In this document: positions 1-8,657 of the stretch, in pieces
Layout: each line of letters starts with the position of its first letter
Numbering within the stretch: position 1 is the first letter of the stretch
Source of the DNA: an uncultured Clostridia bacterium
Lineage (GTDB): Bacteria; Bacillota; Clostridia; Oscillospirales; Butyricicoccaceae
DNA: 14,053 nucleotides
Reading direction: 5' to 3'
NCBI GenBank assembly: GCA_910586575.1
Contig: CAJUJQ010000083.1
Location: 1-14,053, forward strand
Notes under the pieces: model-generated
The model's database searches: none
What the model saw: only the letters and a program-made list of their open reading frames with translations
Told to the model about the DNA's origin: nothing
Program-made: the position numbers and the translations under genes

Positions 1-49
1 CTGATGCTTCGCACTTTGGCTATTTTTATTTTACACCATTATACAGACT

Positions 50-1453
50 TTACCTATTTTTTTCATGCAAGTCCTGTTCAAGTATTTTGGATATTTCCAC
101 ATCTAGCAAAGCTCTTTTTTCTTTCTCGCTCTTCTTGAAATCCTCGGCAATGCCCAATCTCTGATTCTGTACATATTGGGACAAATTTATAATTCCAGCG
201 CCGTAAGACGCATCCCTGCCCGGTTTATTGGGGTCATTCGCGTACCGGATCAGGATGTTTTCAATCTCTGCGGGGGTGACCGAGGGGTTGTCCATTTGAA
301 GCATTGCGCAGGCGGCCGATACAAATGGGGCCGCGAGGGAAGTGCCGTCATGCGGTCCAAAACCGCCGTTCAGTTCTGCGGTAACGACATGTACCCCCGG
401 TGCGGAGACGTCGACTGTTTTGCCCGTATTGGATTGTGCCCAACAATTTCCGGAAGCATCCACAGCCGTAACGACAACCGCAGACTGCGAACAGGCGGGC
501 AAATAATTTTCGACGTCCCGCCCGTTATTTCCGGCCGCGGCGACTACTGTGCAGCCCTGACGAACGGCTTCGTCGATCCCATTCAGTACAACCTGTTTTT
601 CATGGTCAGAGGACGAAGACGACAAGCTGAGATTTATCACAGTCGCGCCATGTTCAACTGCATATTGAATCGCGCGTACCAGATTTTCAGCCGTGTAATT
701 TCCATTCGGATCAACCACCCGGATCGGCATAATCTTCACAGCCGCTGGCGTACTGTTCGCAATCACACCGGCAACCTGTGTGCCATGTCCGTTATAGTCC
801 TCCATCCGGCTGCTGCCGGACGCCGCGTCATAGGGGGATATCATCCGATCCTTCAAGAACGGATGCTCCATATTTACGCCGTTGTCGATTACCGCTACCG
901 TAACAGGGTTCTCAATCCGCCCGGTTTCATTCAGGTATTTTATCATCGAATCCGCGCCGATCCGTTCCGCATCGGGGCTGAGCGTGCTTATTATGATTTT
1001 GTCGGGCTGGTCAGCCGTCCAAAACACCTGCCAGTCTAAGAATTCCGCAATCGAGCGGAGAGGTACCCAAAGCTGGCCGTCCTGCTCAAATGGTTCAATG
1101 CTCATAGCAGCCTTTTGCAGACTGCCGTTTTTCTCCTGATCTACATTTTTTGAACCCGCGTCTAAAGTAACCGTACAGCCGGTTTTCGAGACGCGGGTTC
1201 TGCCTGCCTGATCCTTACCCATGATATATCCCATATACGGAGCGATATCATGCAGCGGGATAACGGCCTCACCCTGATGCAGGTATGGCGCGGCCCGGAC
1301 CGGTTTCCATTCCCCATCCGCTTTTATCCTGGGCACACCAAGCGTCAGTTCCAAAAATGTTGACGAAGCATTACTGTCCGCCGACAACGCCCCGGCGTTA
1401 AAAAACAATAAGACAATACTTGCAATGATAACTGAGCAATACCGCAATTTCAC
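50..1453 (-). CDS. Secreted S8 (subtilisin-like) serine peptidase with N-terminal stalk domain
   Basis: This is a 467-aa exported protease. Residues 1-25 form a signal peptide (basic start, hydrophobic core, likely cleavage after ALSA). Residues about 33-157 resemble the copper amine oxidase N-terminal (stalk) domain, with two related blocks, VIPLHDIAPYMGY near 65 and LWVPLRSIAEFLDW near 129. In Firmicutes this domain is usually a non-catalytic extracellular module. The subtilase domain follows with a complete triad: Asp190 (AVIDNGV), His223 (GHGTQVAG) and Ser372 (GTSLAAP), plus the oxyanion-hole Asn309 (AAGNN). A charged tail ends the protein. The start is GTG at 1453, preceded by TAGGAG. 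A 228-bp gap separates it from the SGNH gene upstream, so it may have its own promoter, though I see no clear one. Its substrate is unknown. Peptidase assignment is firm; a link to flagellar genes is only proximity. Confidence 0.93.
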   Translation of the reverse strand: MKLRYCSVIIASIVLLFFNAGALSADSNASSTFLELTLGVPRIKADGEWKPVRAAPYLHQGEAVIPLHDIAPYMGYIMGKDQAGRTRVSKTGCTVTLDAGSKNVDQEKNGSLQKAAMSIEPFEQDGQLWVPLRSIAEFLDWQVFWTADQPDKIIISTLSPDAERIGADSMIKYLNETGRIENPVTVAVIDNGVNMEHPFLKDRMISPYDAASGSSRMEDYNGHGTQVAGVIANSTPAAVKIMPIRVVDPNGNYTAENLVRAIQYAVEHGATVINLSLSSSSSDHEKQVVLNGIDEAVRQGCTVVAAAGNNGRDVENYLPACSQSAVVVTAVDASGNCWAQSNTGKTVDVSAPGVHVVTAELNGGFGPHDGTSLAAPFVSAACAMLQMDNPSVTPAEIENILIRYANDPNKPGRDASYGAGIINLSQYVQNQRLGIAEDFKKSEKEKRALLDVEISKILEQDLHEKNR

Positions 1454-1681
1454 AATCTCAATCTCCTAGCTGTAGACCTGAATTTTTGCAGGCCGCAAAT
1501 CCACACGAAACATTGTGATTCTAAACGATGAAAGCCAGGTTTTTATCTCTGAAAGATAACTTTTGCCATACGCCCAATATGCCGCGCATTTATGGTTCCA
1601 TTCTCTTCCCGAAAGAAAACTTTTAGGGTTCCCTACAGCGTGCTCCCGCCGTCCGGACAGGCGATTCAGGAATTCACGGAA
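1454..1681. other. Intergenic region between SGNH gene and S8 peptidase
   Basis: This 228-bp stretch lacks a convincing gene. It contains a short hairpin at 1543-1559 (arms TTATCT/AGATAA, 5-nt loop) and a tight TAGGG/CCCTA inverted repeat near 1626-1637. Neither is followed by a proper U-tract on the minus strand, so I cannot call a terminator for the glycosylation operon. No good -35/-10 pair for the peptidase gene was found either. Confidence 0.4.
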
Positions 1682-2611
1682 CTACGGGCCAAACATCTCC
1701 ACCAAAATACTGCTTACCTTTTCTGCCCCTTTCGCGCTCAGATGATCGGTGTCCATAAAGTCAGACGGATCAAATATGCCGCCCTGATTAAAATCCACAT
1801 AGTGCACGTCTTCCGGCACAGCATCAAGCATTTCCACCACCGCTTCCTTCATTTCCGGCAGCGTATACTGGTTATACTCCGGTGTAAACGGCGGGATGAC
1901 GACTACAGGCAATATGTTATTTAAATGCAGAAGGTGGACGTATTCTTTGAGAATCTGCCTGTTTTCTTCAAAGCTTGCTTTATGGCGGAAAATTTTATTG
2001 TGGTCACTGGTACGTATTTCTGCACAACGGCGTCTCTGTTCTATCGATAAATCGCCCCATTGCTGCCCTTGCAGATCAAAATAGGACTTCCTCGGTCGAA
2101 GCTGAGAATAATAAGTGCCCTGCTCCAGAATCTTTTGAACCGCTGCCTGCCCGCAATGCTGTTTGATCGTATCCGGAAGACCTTCCGTGTCCTCCCACGG
2201 ATCATAAACCGGCGGAATTTCCCAGTGATGTGCATCCTGAAAAATAGGGTAATATATCTGCGGGATCAGATACTGCCGCGCATAAGTGCTGAGAGATAAA
2301 TCCTGAAACGTGATATAGTAACCGAAGATGATAAAGCAACGGTCAAAGCTGTTCTTTTCTGCCGTATCCAGTACCCTGCGCGCGCAAAGGAAATCATAGT
2401 ACAGATCCTGCGAATGCATGGAGCAGTTGATTGCATTGGCCCATAGATTCTCCTGGATGCAGTTCAAAGCATGTGAGGAGCCGGTGATTAACGTTGCCCC
2501 TTTGCCCGTGACGGCACCTGCTTTTTGCAGCATAGCCTTCAGCCAGCAATAATCGTAGTTTTTTTGCAAAAAATGTGCCGAAAGATTTTGAAGAAATTGA
2601 TAAGCTTCCAT
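1682..2611 (-). CDS. SGNH/GDSL-fold hydrolase- or DltD-like protein
   Basis: This 309-aa protein has no signal peptide or membrane segment. Its N-terminal part carries GSSHA (residues 44-48) after a beta-strand-like stretch (ATLIT), the place of the GDS block of SGNH proteins, so Ser46 would be the nucleophile. The C-terminus has DTDHLSAKG (287-295), matching the DxxH block V with Asp287 and His290. Together these suggest an esterase or acyltransferase fold, comparable to DltD and sugar O-acyl esterases. The middle is rich in aromatic residues and not recognisable. The ATG at 2611 directly abuts the TAA of the nucleotidyltransferase gene (TAAATG), with GAGGG just upstream, so the two are translationally coupled. 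By context it may add, remove or transfer an acyl group on the flagellin glycan. Family assignment rests on two short motifs; the function is inferred. Confidence 0.6.
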   Translation of the reverse strand: MEAYQFLQNLSAHFLQKNYDYCWLKAMLQKAGAVTGKGATLITGSSHALNCIQENLWANAINCSMHSQDLYYDFLCARRVLDTAEKNSFDRCFIIFGYYITFQDLSLSTYARQYLIPQIYYPIFQDAHHWEIPPVYDPWEDTEGLPDTIKQHCGQAAVQKILEQGTYYSQLRPRKSYFDLQGQQWGDLSIEQRRRCAEIRTSDHNKIFRHKASFEENRQILKEYVHLLHLNNILPVVVIPPFTPEYNQYTLPEMKEAVVEMLDAVPEDVHYVDFNQGGIFDPSDFMDTDHLSAKGAEKVSSILVEMFGP

Positions 2612-3367
2612 TTATTTTCCCTCAGTCAGCAGATGGCCCTGCATACCTGAATTATCGATTCCTGCGTCCTTTTTATGTATCTTTTTCGCATACACCAGAT
2701 CGTCAACATCATCCACCTCTGTCCATTCATACCGTGAAATATTCTGTGTAAACAGGGTGAAGTTTTCTTCAAATATCATTTGAACCAATGCATCCTCATA
2801 CCAGATCGTGTAAATCCCGCTGTCCACCATTTCACGGATCCGCTGCCGCAGACGATATGCGGATTCCCTGTCAAGCTTCGTTACTCCCGCATATTCCCCG
2901 CTGTAATGTGTAAGGGACTTGCTCATGACAATTACCTTGCCGCCATCTTCCTGTACGTTATAATCACCGTTATCCTTAACAGAAGTGTCCATCAAGACAT
3001 AAGGGATATCGGTATGCTGTGTCACAATATCAGACATAAGCTTTTGGGACATTACGATATCGCCATCTATAATGGTTACCTCATTTTCTAAAAACTCCTT
3101 GGCAAACCATAGGGATGCCAGGGAGTTTGTAACCGCATAAAATGGATTGTTGATCCACACAACATCCGAAACATGTTTCATAACCGTATCCTTCTGAAAA
3201 CCGGTCACCACAACGATCTTTGCAGCTGAATCAAGCAGCCGGATTGTGTTTACCATCCGGCGCAGGATCGTTGTCGAGCTGTCAAGCGAAAACAAGGCTT
3301 TGGGTACCGATAACGTAATTGGATGCAGTCTTGTACCAGCACCCGCCGCTAAAATAATATATGTCAC
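2612..3367 (-). CDS. LicC-like CTP-dependent nucleotidyltransferase
   Basis: This 251-aa cytoplasmic enzyme has the sugar-nucleotidyltransferase fold. The N-terminus shows the nucleotide loop AAGAGTRLHP (7-16) followed by PKAL with Lys23. NPFYAVTNSLASLWFAKE (74-91) and IDGDIV (100-105, Asp101/Asp103 as metal ligand candidates) are like the phosphocholine cytidylyltransferase LicC and the cytidylyltransferase half of PntC. Such enzymes join CTP and a small phosphorylated or phosphonylated compound to give CDP-X. The start is GTG at 3367 with AGGTGG upstream, 18 bp after the DUF2284 stop. With the PLP enzyme and the TagB/F-like transferase in the same operon, X is probably an amino alcohol or amino acid phosphate. 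The exact substrate, and CTP rather than another NTP, cannot be read from sequence. Confidence 0.8.
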   Translation of the reverse strand: MTYIILAAGAGTRLHPITLSVPKALFSLDSSTTILRRMVNTIRLLDSAAKIVVVTGFQKDTVMKHVSDVVWINNPFYAVTNSLASLWFAKEFLENEVTIIDGDIVMSQKLMSDIVTQHTDIPYVLMDTSVKDNGDYNVQEDGGKVIVMSKSLTHYSGEYAGVTKLDRESAYRLRQRIREMVDSGIYTIWYEDALVQMIFEENFTLFTQNISRYEWTEVDDVDDLVYAKKIHKKDAGIDNSGMQGHLLTEGK

Positions 3368-3385
3368 CAGAGCAATCCACCTTTC

Positions 3386-3928
3386 TTACCATAATAACAT
3401 CCCTAATCTCACCAAACTCCCTTTGGGAGGAAACACAATACGGATTCCGACCTTTTCAGCGCTTTTTACCACATTGATTCCTGTAGCTTCCATGGGCATT
3501 CTCGCAAGGTCAGGATTGTTGCACCGTTCCTTCCCGCATCCATTTTTACACAGCTTACAGGAGCCTCCAATAAAGGAAACCGCCATTGGGAAATTATGCT
3601 CCCAAAGATATTCTTCCAGTTTCAGCAGCGCCCTGTGCAGCTCGTTCGTAGAGCGTGTACGAACCTCCGGAAAATCATTTTCAGAGAAAGGGATTTCAAT
3701 CTTCGCAAATATGCCGTGCGCATATTCCTTAACAAGTTTCTGATAATTAAGGTGCGGTATTCGCGGCGGACATCTCCAACTGGAATCATACTTTTTGCAA
3801 TAATAACAGTTAAGCCGTACACATTCTTCGAATACCAATTCTTCAGGAGCGATTGGATAAAGCGAAACCCATGGAAAATCCCTGATTTCCAGCTGCATCG
3901 CCGCACAATCTACCGAATCATGAGTCAT
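3386..3928 (-). CDS. DUF2284 predicted metal-binding protein
   Basis: This 180-aa protein matches my knowledge of DUF2284. A first cysteine group C36/C41/C44/C53 lies in the CYYCKKYDSSWRCPP stretch. A second group follows in GGSCKLCKNGCGKERCNNP, then the typical MEATGINV segment. Eight or more cysteines point to iron-sulfur or other metal binding. The function of the family is not established. A longer frame opens at 3967, but the ATG at 3928 (MTHDSV) is preferred: it overlaps the end of the PLP-enzyme gene by 11 bp instead of 50 and has AAGGGAAG upstream. It sits in the glycan operon between the PLP enzyme and the nucleotidyltransferase, so it may be an electron-transfer or metal-dependent partner of small-molecule synthesis. 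That role is a guess. Confidence 0.82.
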   Translation of the reverse strand: MTHDSVDCAAMQLEIRDFPWVSLYPIAPEELVFEECVRLNCYYCKKYDSSWRCPPRIPHLNYQKLVKEYAHGIFAKIEIPFSENDFPEVRTRSTNELHRALLKLEEYLWEHNFPMAVSFIGGSCKLCKNGCGKERCNNPDLARMPMEATGINVVKSAEKVGIRIVFPPKGSLVRLGMLLW

Positions 3929-5000
3929 AATGCACCGCTTCCCTTTGATCCACTTCGAGGAATGCACGCAAGAAGGTTTCCATTGCTTTTCTGGAGCCGG
4001 TAGATATTCGCAGGTAATCCTTCAAAAGAGGATTTGAATACGAATGAACAAGCACTCTTTTTTTCACTGCAAGCAAGGCTCCGACTTCGCTGGCTGGATG
4101 CTTTGGCTTTACAAAAATGAAGTTCCCTTTGCAGCTCCTGCACTCGTAGCCGTTTTCGGCAAGGGCTTCAAGGATATATTGTTTTCCTTCCGCCTCTTCC
4201 CGGATCATCTCCTGTATAATCTCAGGATGTTCTAATATCCGCTCGCCAAACAGCAGCGCAATCGAATTGACATCAAAGGTCAGCTTTGCTTTTTTCAGAT
4301 ACCGTATAATATCCGGGTTGCTGATTACGGTTCCCAGGCGGCATGCTGCCAAAGAAAATAATTTTGAAAATGTACGCAGGATTATCACATTATCATACTG
4401 CAAGGCATCTTTAAGAAATGTTTCCGGATAAAAATAATGATACGCTTCATCAATTATGACAATAGCGCCCACCCCTGCCGCACGGTCAACAACAGTTTTT
4501 ATTTCCTCAGCCGTATAGACATTGCCAATCGGATTGTTGGGATTCAATAAAACAACAATATCTGTATTCTCACTGATTGCGTCTATAATCTTTTCGATTT
4601 TAATTGTAAAATCCTCTTCGTAGGAAACAGGGATATGTACCAGCCCGAGAATCGAACAATTTACACGGTACATCTCAAAGGAAGGGGAAACGGTAACAAC
4701 TTCTTTCCCTTGCTCCGCAAAAGTTTCCAAAATATAACGGATCGCCATATCTGACCCGTTTGTCGCCAGCACGTTTTTGTACGCTGTGCCAAGATGTGCT
4801 GCATATTTTCGTAAAAAGCGATCTGGTTCCGGATAAATCGCAAGAAACTCCGGAGTGATTTCGCTTAATACTTCTTTCACGAATTTCTGCGGCAACCCTT
4901 CCGGATTCTCATTCAAATCGTAACGGCAATATCCATACCTTCCCTGCATAGGGAAGACCCTGTCCGTATTTTGAATATGTTCGTTCACATAATAATTCAT
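3918..5000 (-). CDS. HisC/CobD-like PLP-dependent aminotransferase or decarboxylase (class I/II fold)
   Basis: This 360-aa enzyme has fold-type I PLP hallmarks: YDLNENPEG (27-35), NGSDMAI (81-87), NPNNPIG (153-159), DEAY (184-187), the Schiff-base lysine K213 in FSKLFSLAACRLG, and Arg221 in the usual phosphate-binding place. LRISTG near the C-terminus holds the substrate-carboxylate/phosphate arginine. Histidinol-phosphate aminotransferase (HisC), threonine-phosphate decarboxylase (CobD) and the Campylobacter capsule enzymes Cj1436/Cj1437, which make ethanolamine-phosphate and serinol-phosphate, all look like this. No histidine or cobalamin gene is nearby, so a capsule-type role producing a phosphorylated amino compound fits better. 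The frame opens at 5078, but the ATG at 5000 (MNYYVNEH) is chosen: it clears the upstream stop by 23 bp and has GATGGGG in front. Transamination versus decarboxylation cannot be settled here. Confidence 0.82.
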   Translation of the reverse strand: MNYYVNEHIQNTDRVFPMQGRYGYCRYDLNENPEGLPQKFVKEVLSEITPEFLAIYPEPDRFLRKYAAHLGTAYKNVLATNGSDMAIRYILETFAEQGKEVVTVSPSFEMYRVNCSILGLVHIPVSYEEDFTIKIEKIIDAISENTDIVVLLNPNNPIGNVYTAEEIKTVVDRAAGVGAIVIIDEAYHYFYPETFLKDALQYDNVIILRTFSKLFSLAACRLGTVISNPDIIRYLKKAKLTFDVNSIALLFGERILEHPEIIQEMIREEAEGKQYILEALAENGYECRSCKGNFIFVKPKHPASEVGALLAVKKRVLVHSYSNPLLKDYLRISTGSRKAMETFLRAFLEVDQREAVHYDS

Positions 5001-5023
5001 TGCTGATACCCCATCGCCTGTGA

Positions 5024-6472
5024 TTACAAATCCCCAAAATCCTCTGTGTGCATTGCCTGCCAAAGCGCTTCCACGCACCGCTCCCCGCAGCGCCCGTCCG
5101 CAAGCGCAAGGTCCCGCGCCAGCACCGTTTTCCGTATATCCGCTTTCCGGTCGGTCCCCTGCCGGACCCGCTCCATAAACGAAAGCACATCCTCTGCCTG
5201 CCGCGCCTCCTCCATCCAGCGCCAGTCGATAAAAAACTCCGGGTTTTCCCTGCGGAACGTATCATCCGGGCCAAGCGTCCATAGCACCGGCTTATCAAGC
5301 AGAAGATACTGGAACATCAACGAGCTGTAATCCGAAATCTGCGCGTCAGAGCAGCAAAATGCCGCGCTGTAGGAAGCTTCCTCATCGTAAACCATATTGG
5401 GAATGGTTTTGGCTGCCGCAATATTTTCTTGCAGTATCCGATATGTTTCCGCCGGATAATACAGCCTGGTTACGGTATCCGTCATGGGATGGGGCCTCCA
5501 AATTACAGCACACTCTTTATGGTCATGCAGCCACTCGGCAATTTTTCCGAAATACGGAAGGGAAGAATGCTGATAATCATACCATGTGTTCCACAAAAAC
5601 GTTGTGCGCCCTTTCACCTTCATCACCCAGCTTTCCGGTATTTCAGCCGCGGTATCCCGCAGCCGGAAAGCCGGGTCGAGCTTGGGGATTCCGGTTGTAA
5701 TCATGTTGCCGCCGCCGTTTGCCGCGTGCCTGCTGTAATACCGGTAATGCCGCTCGGAAAAGCCGCAGACCTTCCACGCGCAGCGATACACAGGCAGTTC
5801 ACAAAGCACCTGCGGGGTATCGGGGGAAACCAGATCCGGCACGTAATAAGGAAGATAAACAAACCTGGTATGCTTCGCAATCTCCTCGGGCCAGAACCGC
5901 TGCATGGTGCAGCTTTCATAAGGCTGGCTGATAAACGCCAGCTCCGGGCAGTCCGTATCAATGTCATATTCATCATACCCAAGGGAAGGGATACCCATAG
6001 GCGTGAGAAAATCCTTGTAGAGAATCTCCTGCTCCCGTTTCCCGTCACGGTTGACCACGCGGCCTACCGGCGTGCGCACGACAACCGGGTCGAAGCGGGG
6101 ATCGTCCCTCATATAGTCATAGACGCTCGCCATAGCGTCCCATTTTTCGCCCAGCTCCGCGAAGAACACTGCCCTTACCTGGCAGGGGACCTGCCCCGGA
6201 AGCTCCCGCGTGAACTGTTCCAGACGTTCCTCCAGCCCTTCGCCGCAGGCATCCCACAGCGGCTCCATTTCGGCAAGTCGGGACAGGGGGGTGTCGGAAT
6301 GCAGGCAGCTGCGCTCCTGCTCCAGCACCTCCCGGATCTGCGCCAGCATCCGCCGCCCGTTTTCCAGCAGCTCCGCCCTCATGCCATCCGCTGGGGCTGT
6401 GCGCAGATATCGGGCGGCTTCCAAAAGGGTACTGCTCATTTTGCCGATGTAAACCAGCATGGAATATCGCAT
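5024..6472 (-). CDS. TagB/TagF-like (CDP-glycerol glycerophosphotransferase family) phosphotransferase
   Basis: This 482-aa enzyme has the C-terminal GT-B-like domain of CDP-glycerol:poly(glycerophosphate) glycerophosphotransferases. Seen are GIPKLD (about 261-266), WRPHP (about 325-329, catalytic-type histidine) and SDAQISDYSSLMFQ (about 375-388, the ITDYSS nucleotide-binding motif), followed by DKPVLW. The N-terminal 100 residues are charged and probably helical. Family members move a phospho-alcohol from a CDP carrier to an acceptor. C. difficile CD0244 belongs to this family and is needed for the phosphodiester part of the type A flagellin glycan. No teichoic acid genes are nearby, so the glycosylated flagellin is the likely acceptor. 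The frame opens at 6535, but the ATG at 6472 (MRYSMLV) is preferred: GGAAAGGA lies upstream and it follows the glycosyltransferase stop by 19 bp. Confidence 0.83.
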   Translation of the reverse strand: MRYSMLVYIGKMSSTLLEAARYLRTAPADGMRAELLENGRRMLAQIREVLEQERSCLHSDTPLSRLAEMEPLWDACGEGLEERLEQFTRELPGQVPCQVRAVFFAELGEKWDAMASVYDYMRDDPRFDPVVVRTPVGRVVNRDGKREQEILYKDFLTPMGIPSLGYDEYDIDTDCPELAFISQPYESCTMQRFWPEEIAKHTRFVYLPYYVPDLVSPDTPQVLCELPVYRCAWKVCGFSERHYRYYSRHAANGGGNMITTGIPKLDPAFRLRDTAAEIPESWVMKVKGRTTFLWNTWYDYQHSSLPYFGKIAEWLHDHKECAVIWRPHPMTDTVTRLYYPAETYRILQENIAAAKTIPNMVYDEEASYSAAFCCSDAQISDYSSLMFQYLLLDKPVLWTLGPDDTFRRENPEFFIDWRWMEEARQAEDVLSFMERVRQGTDRKADIRKTVLARDLALADGRCGERCVEALWQAMHTEDFGDL

Positions 6473-6491
6473 GATCTGACAGTCCTTTCCG

Positions 6492-8642
6492 TTATTGCGC
6501 CATCCCGCCCCGGACCGGGACGGCAAAGCCTTCAATCAGGTAGGCAACTTTTTGGTACGCTTCGCTTGCTTTCAGTGCCGCTACTGCCGGGTCATTGGAA
6601 TCGAAGCGCGCCAGGATCACCCGCACCTGATCCGCAAGGGCCTTCAGCTCCGGCGGCGCCGAAAGCGATTGCATTTTTTCCATGTGGCTGAGCAGGAACT
6701 CGACCATTTCCTTCATCTCTTTGCAGGAATCCAGCCCCAACCGGAGCAGGCGGACGTATCCAACCGTATCCTCCCCGTGCATTGCATCAAATGCCCGGAC
6801 ACAGTAAAAACCGAACCGGTGCGCAGGCGGCAGCAAATACGCCCCTGCTTCGCTCAACAGCGCATCTGTATAATAGCCAGCAAGGAATTGGCGCTCCAAT
6901 GCGACATAAGCATTTACCAGCTCCAACCCGTTTTCTTCATCCTTCCAATCGCAGGAACGGATTGCCGCCAGCAGCAATGCGCGTTTCCAATATAACGACT
7001 GTAAATTCTCTTCCGATGTGGAACCGGCAAGTTCAAACAATCCGCCAAATGGACCCAGCCGCCCTGCCAGCGCATCCATAGTTTCCATGCGGAGGGGGCT
7101 TTTCGGCATCGGGAACCGTGCGCCGCACTTCAATGCGTGCGCCAACGCGGCAATCGGAAGGTCTTCTACATCTCCCCGTGCCAGCCGTGTCTCTAACACT
7201 TCCGGCTCTGTCTCTTCTAAAATTGCTGCGCCATCCCCTAAGACACAGCGCCCTTCCAAAGGCAACAGTGCGGTATAGCTGTGCCTTACAAATGTATTGC
7301 GGGTCGTCTCATCTGAGCGGTAATAAGGCGTCAGGGACGCTGCCGCTGTCTGAAGAAAGGCCTTACGGCGTTTTTTCTCCATTGCTTCATCCGGCAATGG
7401 CTGGTTGATCTGATCCCAGAACCGCCCCATCAGCGATGCGGTATCCAATTCCGTTTCCCGATGAATCCGCAAAAGCATGTTGACACAAGCCTCGACCTGC
7501 TCCGCTTCATCCAAAGACGCGCCATCAATGCACTCAAAGGTTGAGAACGCATTTTCATGCTGGCTCAGCTCCAGGTATCCCTCGACCTGCATAATCAACA
7601 GCCGCCGTTCCCAATGGGGCGAACCGAACTCCAGCTGCCCCCGGAACAGCTCGCTCCGGTTAAAATTCCCCGTCCGGTAATCTTCCAGCCCGCCGCGGTA
7701 CATTTCCGCCCAGCGGACCGCCTCGGGGATATCCTTCTTGTCCCAGCTGCGGGCATATGCGCAGTAAGCTACATCCACGCGTACATAAATTGAATCCGGG
7801 TATAGCTCAACGGCTTTTTCCGCCCATTCAAGCAGTTCCGGCTGTTTCCGCAGCTGCGCTACCGTTACAACGTCCCGATAGATGCGGGAGCCATACGGTC
7901 CCCAACGCTCCCAGTCCTGATGTAGGACCTTCAGCGCACGGTGGGCATATTCCACGCTTATATCATCCGTCGTTTTGGTAACATCCATTGACTCGGCCAG
8001 CGTCTGAAGGTCATCCGGATCCTCCTCCAGCTTTTTGCGCAGCAGTTCCATATTCCGTTCCTGCTTTGCTTTCATAGCCTCCTTGCTTGCAAACGCATAC
8101 CCATCGTGATAAACAACGGTATCCAGCCTTACGACCTGCGGATTTTTGATTGTCTCCGGGTACTTCCAATGTTCATGGATGCAACCCTCATAACGCACGC
8201 CAATCCCGCTGCGCATAATGCGCATTGCGTAAAAGTCCTGATAATCGTCATCCATGATATCCGGCAGCTTGAAATTCCGGATTGTAAAACCGGCAAAATT
8301 GTGCCCGCCCCCGCCAAGCTGAAGGAACTGCACCATTTCCCGGATATCCGGATCCAGCCATTCATCCGAATCCAGCGTCATAAACCATTTGCCGGAGCTG
8401 CGGTCCAAAACTGCATTCCGGGCAGCGGCAAAATCATTGATCCACGGAAATTTGAACAAAATATCCGCATATTTTTCCGCGATTTCATAGCTTCCGTCAT
8501 CAGAACCGGTATCCGCCATCACGACCTCGCAGGGAATCGCTTCCCGCAAGGGCACAAGTGATTTCAGGCAGCGTTCCAGGCAGCGGATTTCGTTTTTGAA
8601 AATAATCCCCACTGTCAGCAGGGGGCGTTGTTTCTGCTTCAT
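6492..8642 (-). CDS. Family 2 glycosyltransferase with long TPR-like C-terminal region (flagellin glycosyltransferase candidate)
   Basis: This 716-aa protein begins with a GT-A domain: TVGIIFKNE (10-18), VVMADTGSDDGS (40-51), NDFAAARNAVLD (69-80) and the metal-binding LDSDEW (90-95). After residue about 230 it consists of helical repeats, such as EWAEKAVELYPDSIYVRVDVA and VEGYLELSQHENAFSTF, that resemble tetratricopeptide repeats. This GT2-plus-repeat build, directly downstream of a flagellin gene, is that of enzymes O-glycosylating flagellin in the cytoplasm (compare CD0240 of C. difficile). The frame is open to 8750, but the ATG at 8642 has an excellent AGAAAGGAG seven bases upstream, and the extra residues are translated hairpin sequence. 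It is the first gene after flagellin, beyond a 164-bp spacer full of hairpins. The sugar is unknown. Confidence 0.88.
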   Translation of the reverse strand: MKQKQRPLLTVGIIFKNEIRCLERCLKSLVPLREAIPCEVVMADTGSDDGSYEIAEKYADILFKFPWINDFAAARNAVLDRSSGKWFMTLDSDEWLDPDIREMVQFLQLGGGGHNFAGFTIRNFKLPDIMDDDYQDFYAMRIMRSGIGVRYEGCIHEHWKYPETIKNPQVVRLDTVVYHDGYAFASKEAMKAKQERNMELLRKKLEEDPDDLQTLAESMDVTKTTDDISVEYAHRALKVLHQDWERWGPYGSRIYRDVVTVAQLRKQPELLEWAEKAVELYPDSIYVRVDVAYCAYARSWDKKDIPEAVRWAEMYRGGLEDYRTGNFNRSELFRGQLEFGSPHWERRLLIMQVEGYLELSQHENAFSTFECIDGASLDEAEQVEACVNMLLRIHRETELDTASLMGRFWDQINQPLPDEAMEKKRRKAFLQTAAASLTPYYRSDETTRNTFVRHSYTALLPLEGRCVLGDGAAILEETEPEVLETRLARGDVEDLPIAALAHALKCGARFPMPKSPLRMETMDALAGRLGPFGGLFELAGSTSEENLQSLYWKRALLLAAIRSCDWKDEENGLELVNAYVALERQFLAGYYTDALLSEAGAYLLPPAHRFGFYCVRAFDAMHGEDTVGYVRLLRLGLDSCKEMKEMVEFLLSHMEKMQSLSAPPELKALADQVRVILARFDSNDPAVAALKASEAYQKVAYLIEGFAVPVRGGMAQ

Positions 8643-8657
8643 GTCCAAGCTCCTTTC

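Noticed and set aside
176..1039. Plus-strand open frame of 287 codons
   Set aside because: Antisense to the S8 peptidase, whose catalytic triad is complete; no domain in the plus-strand product.
5429..6691. Plus-strand open frame of 420 codons
   Set aside because: It is antisense to the TagB/F-like and glycosyltransferase genes; its product is Pro/Arg/His-rich with no recognisable domain.
7715..7726. GGACCGCC match to the candidate guide inside the glycosyltransferase gene
   Set aside because: Only eight bases match, the following bases differ, and the site is mid-gene. A chance match; no convincing guide target was found in the window.
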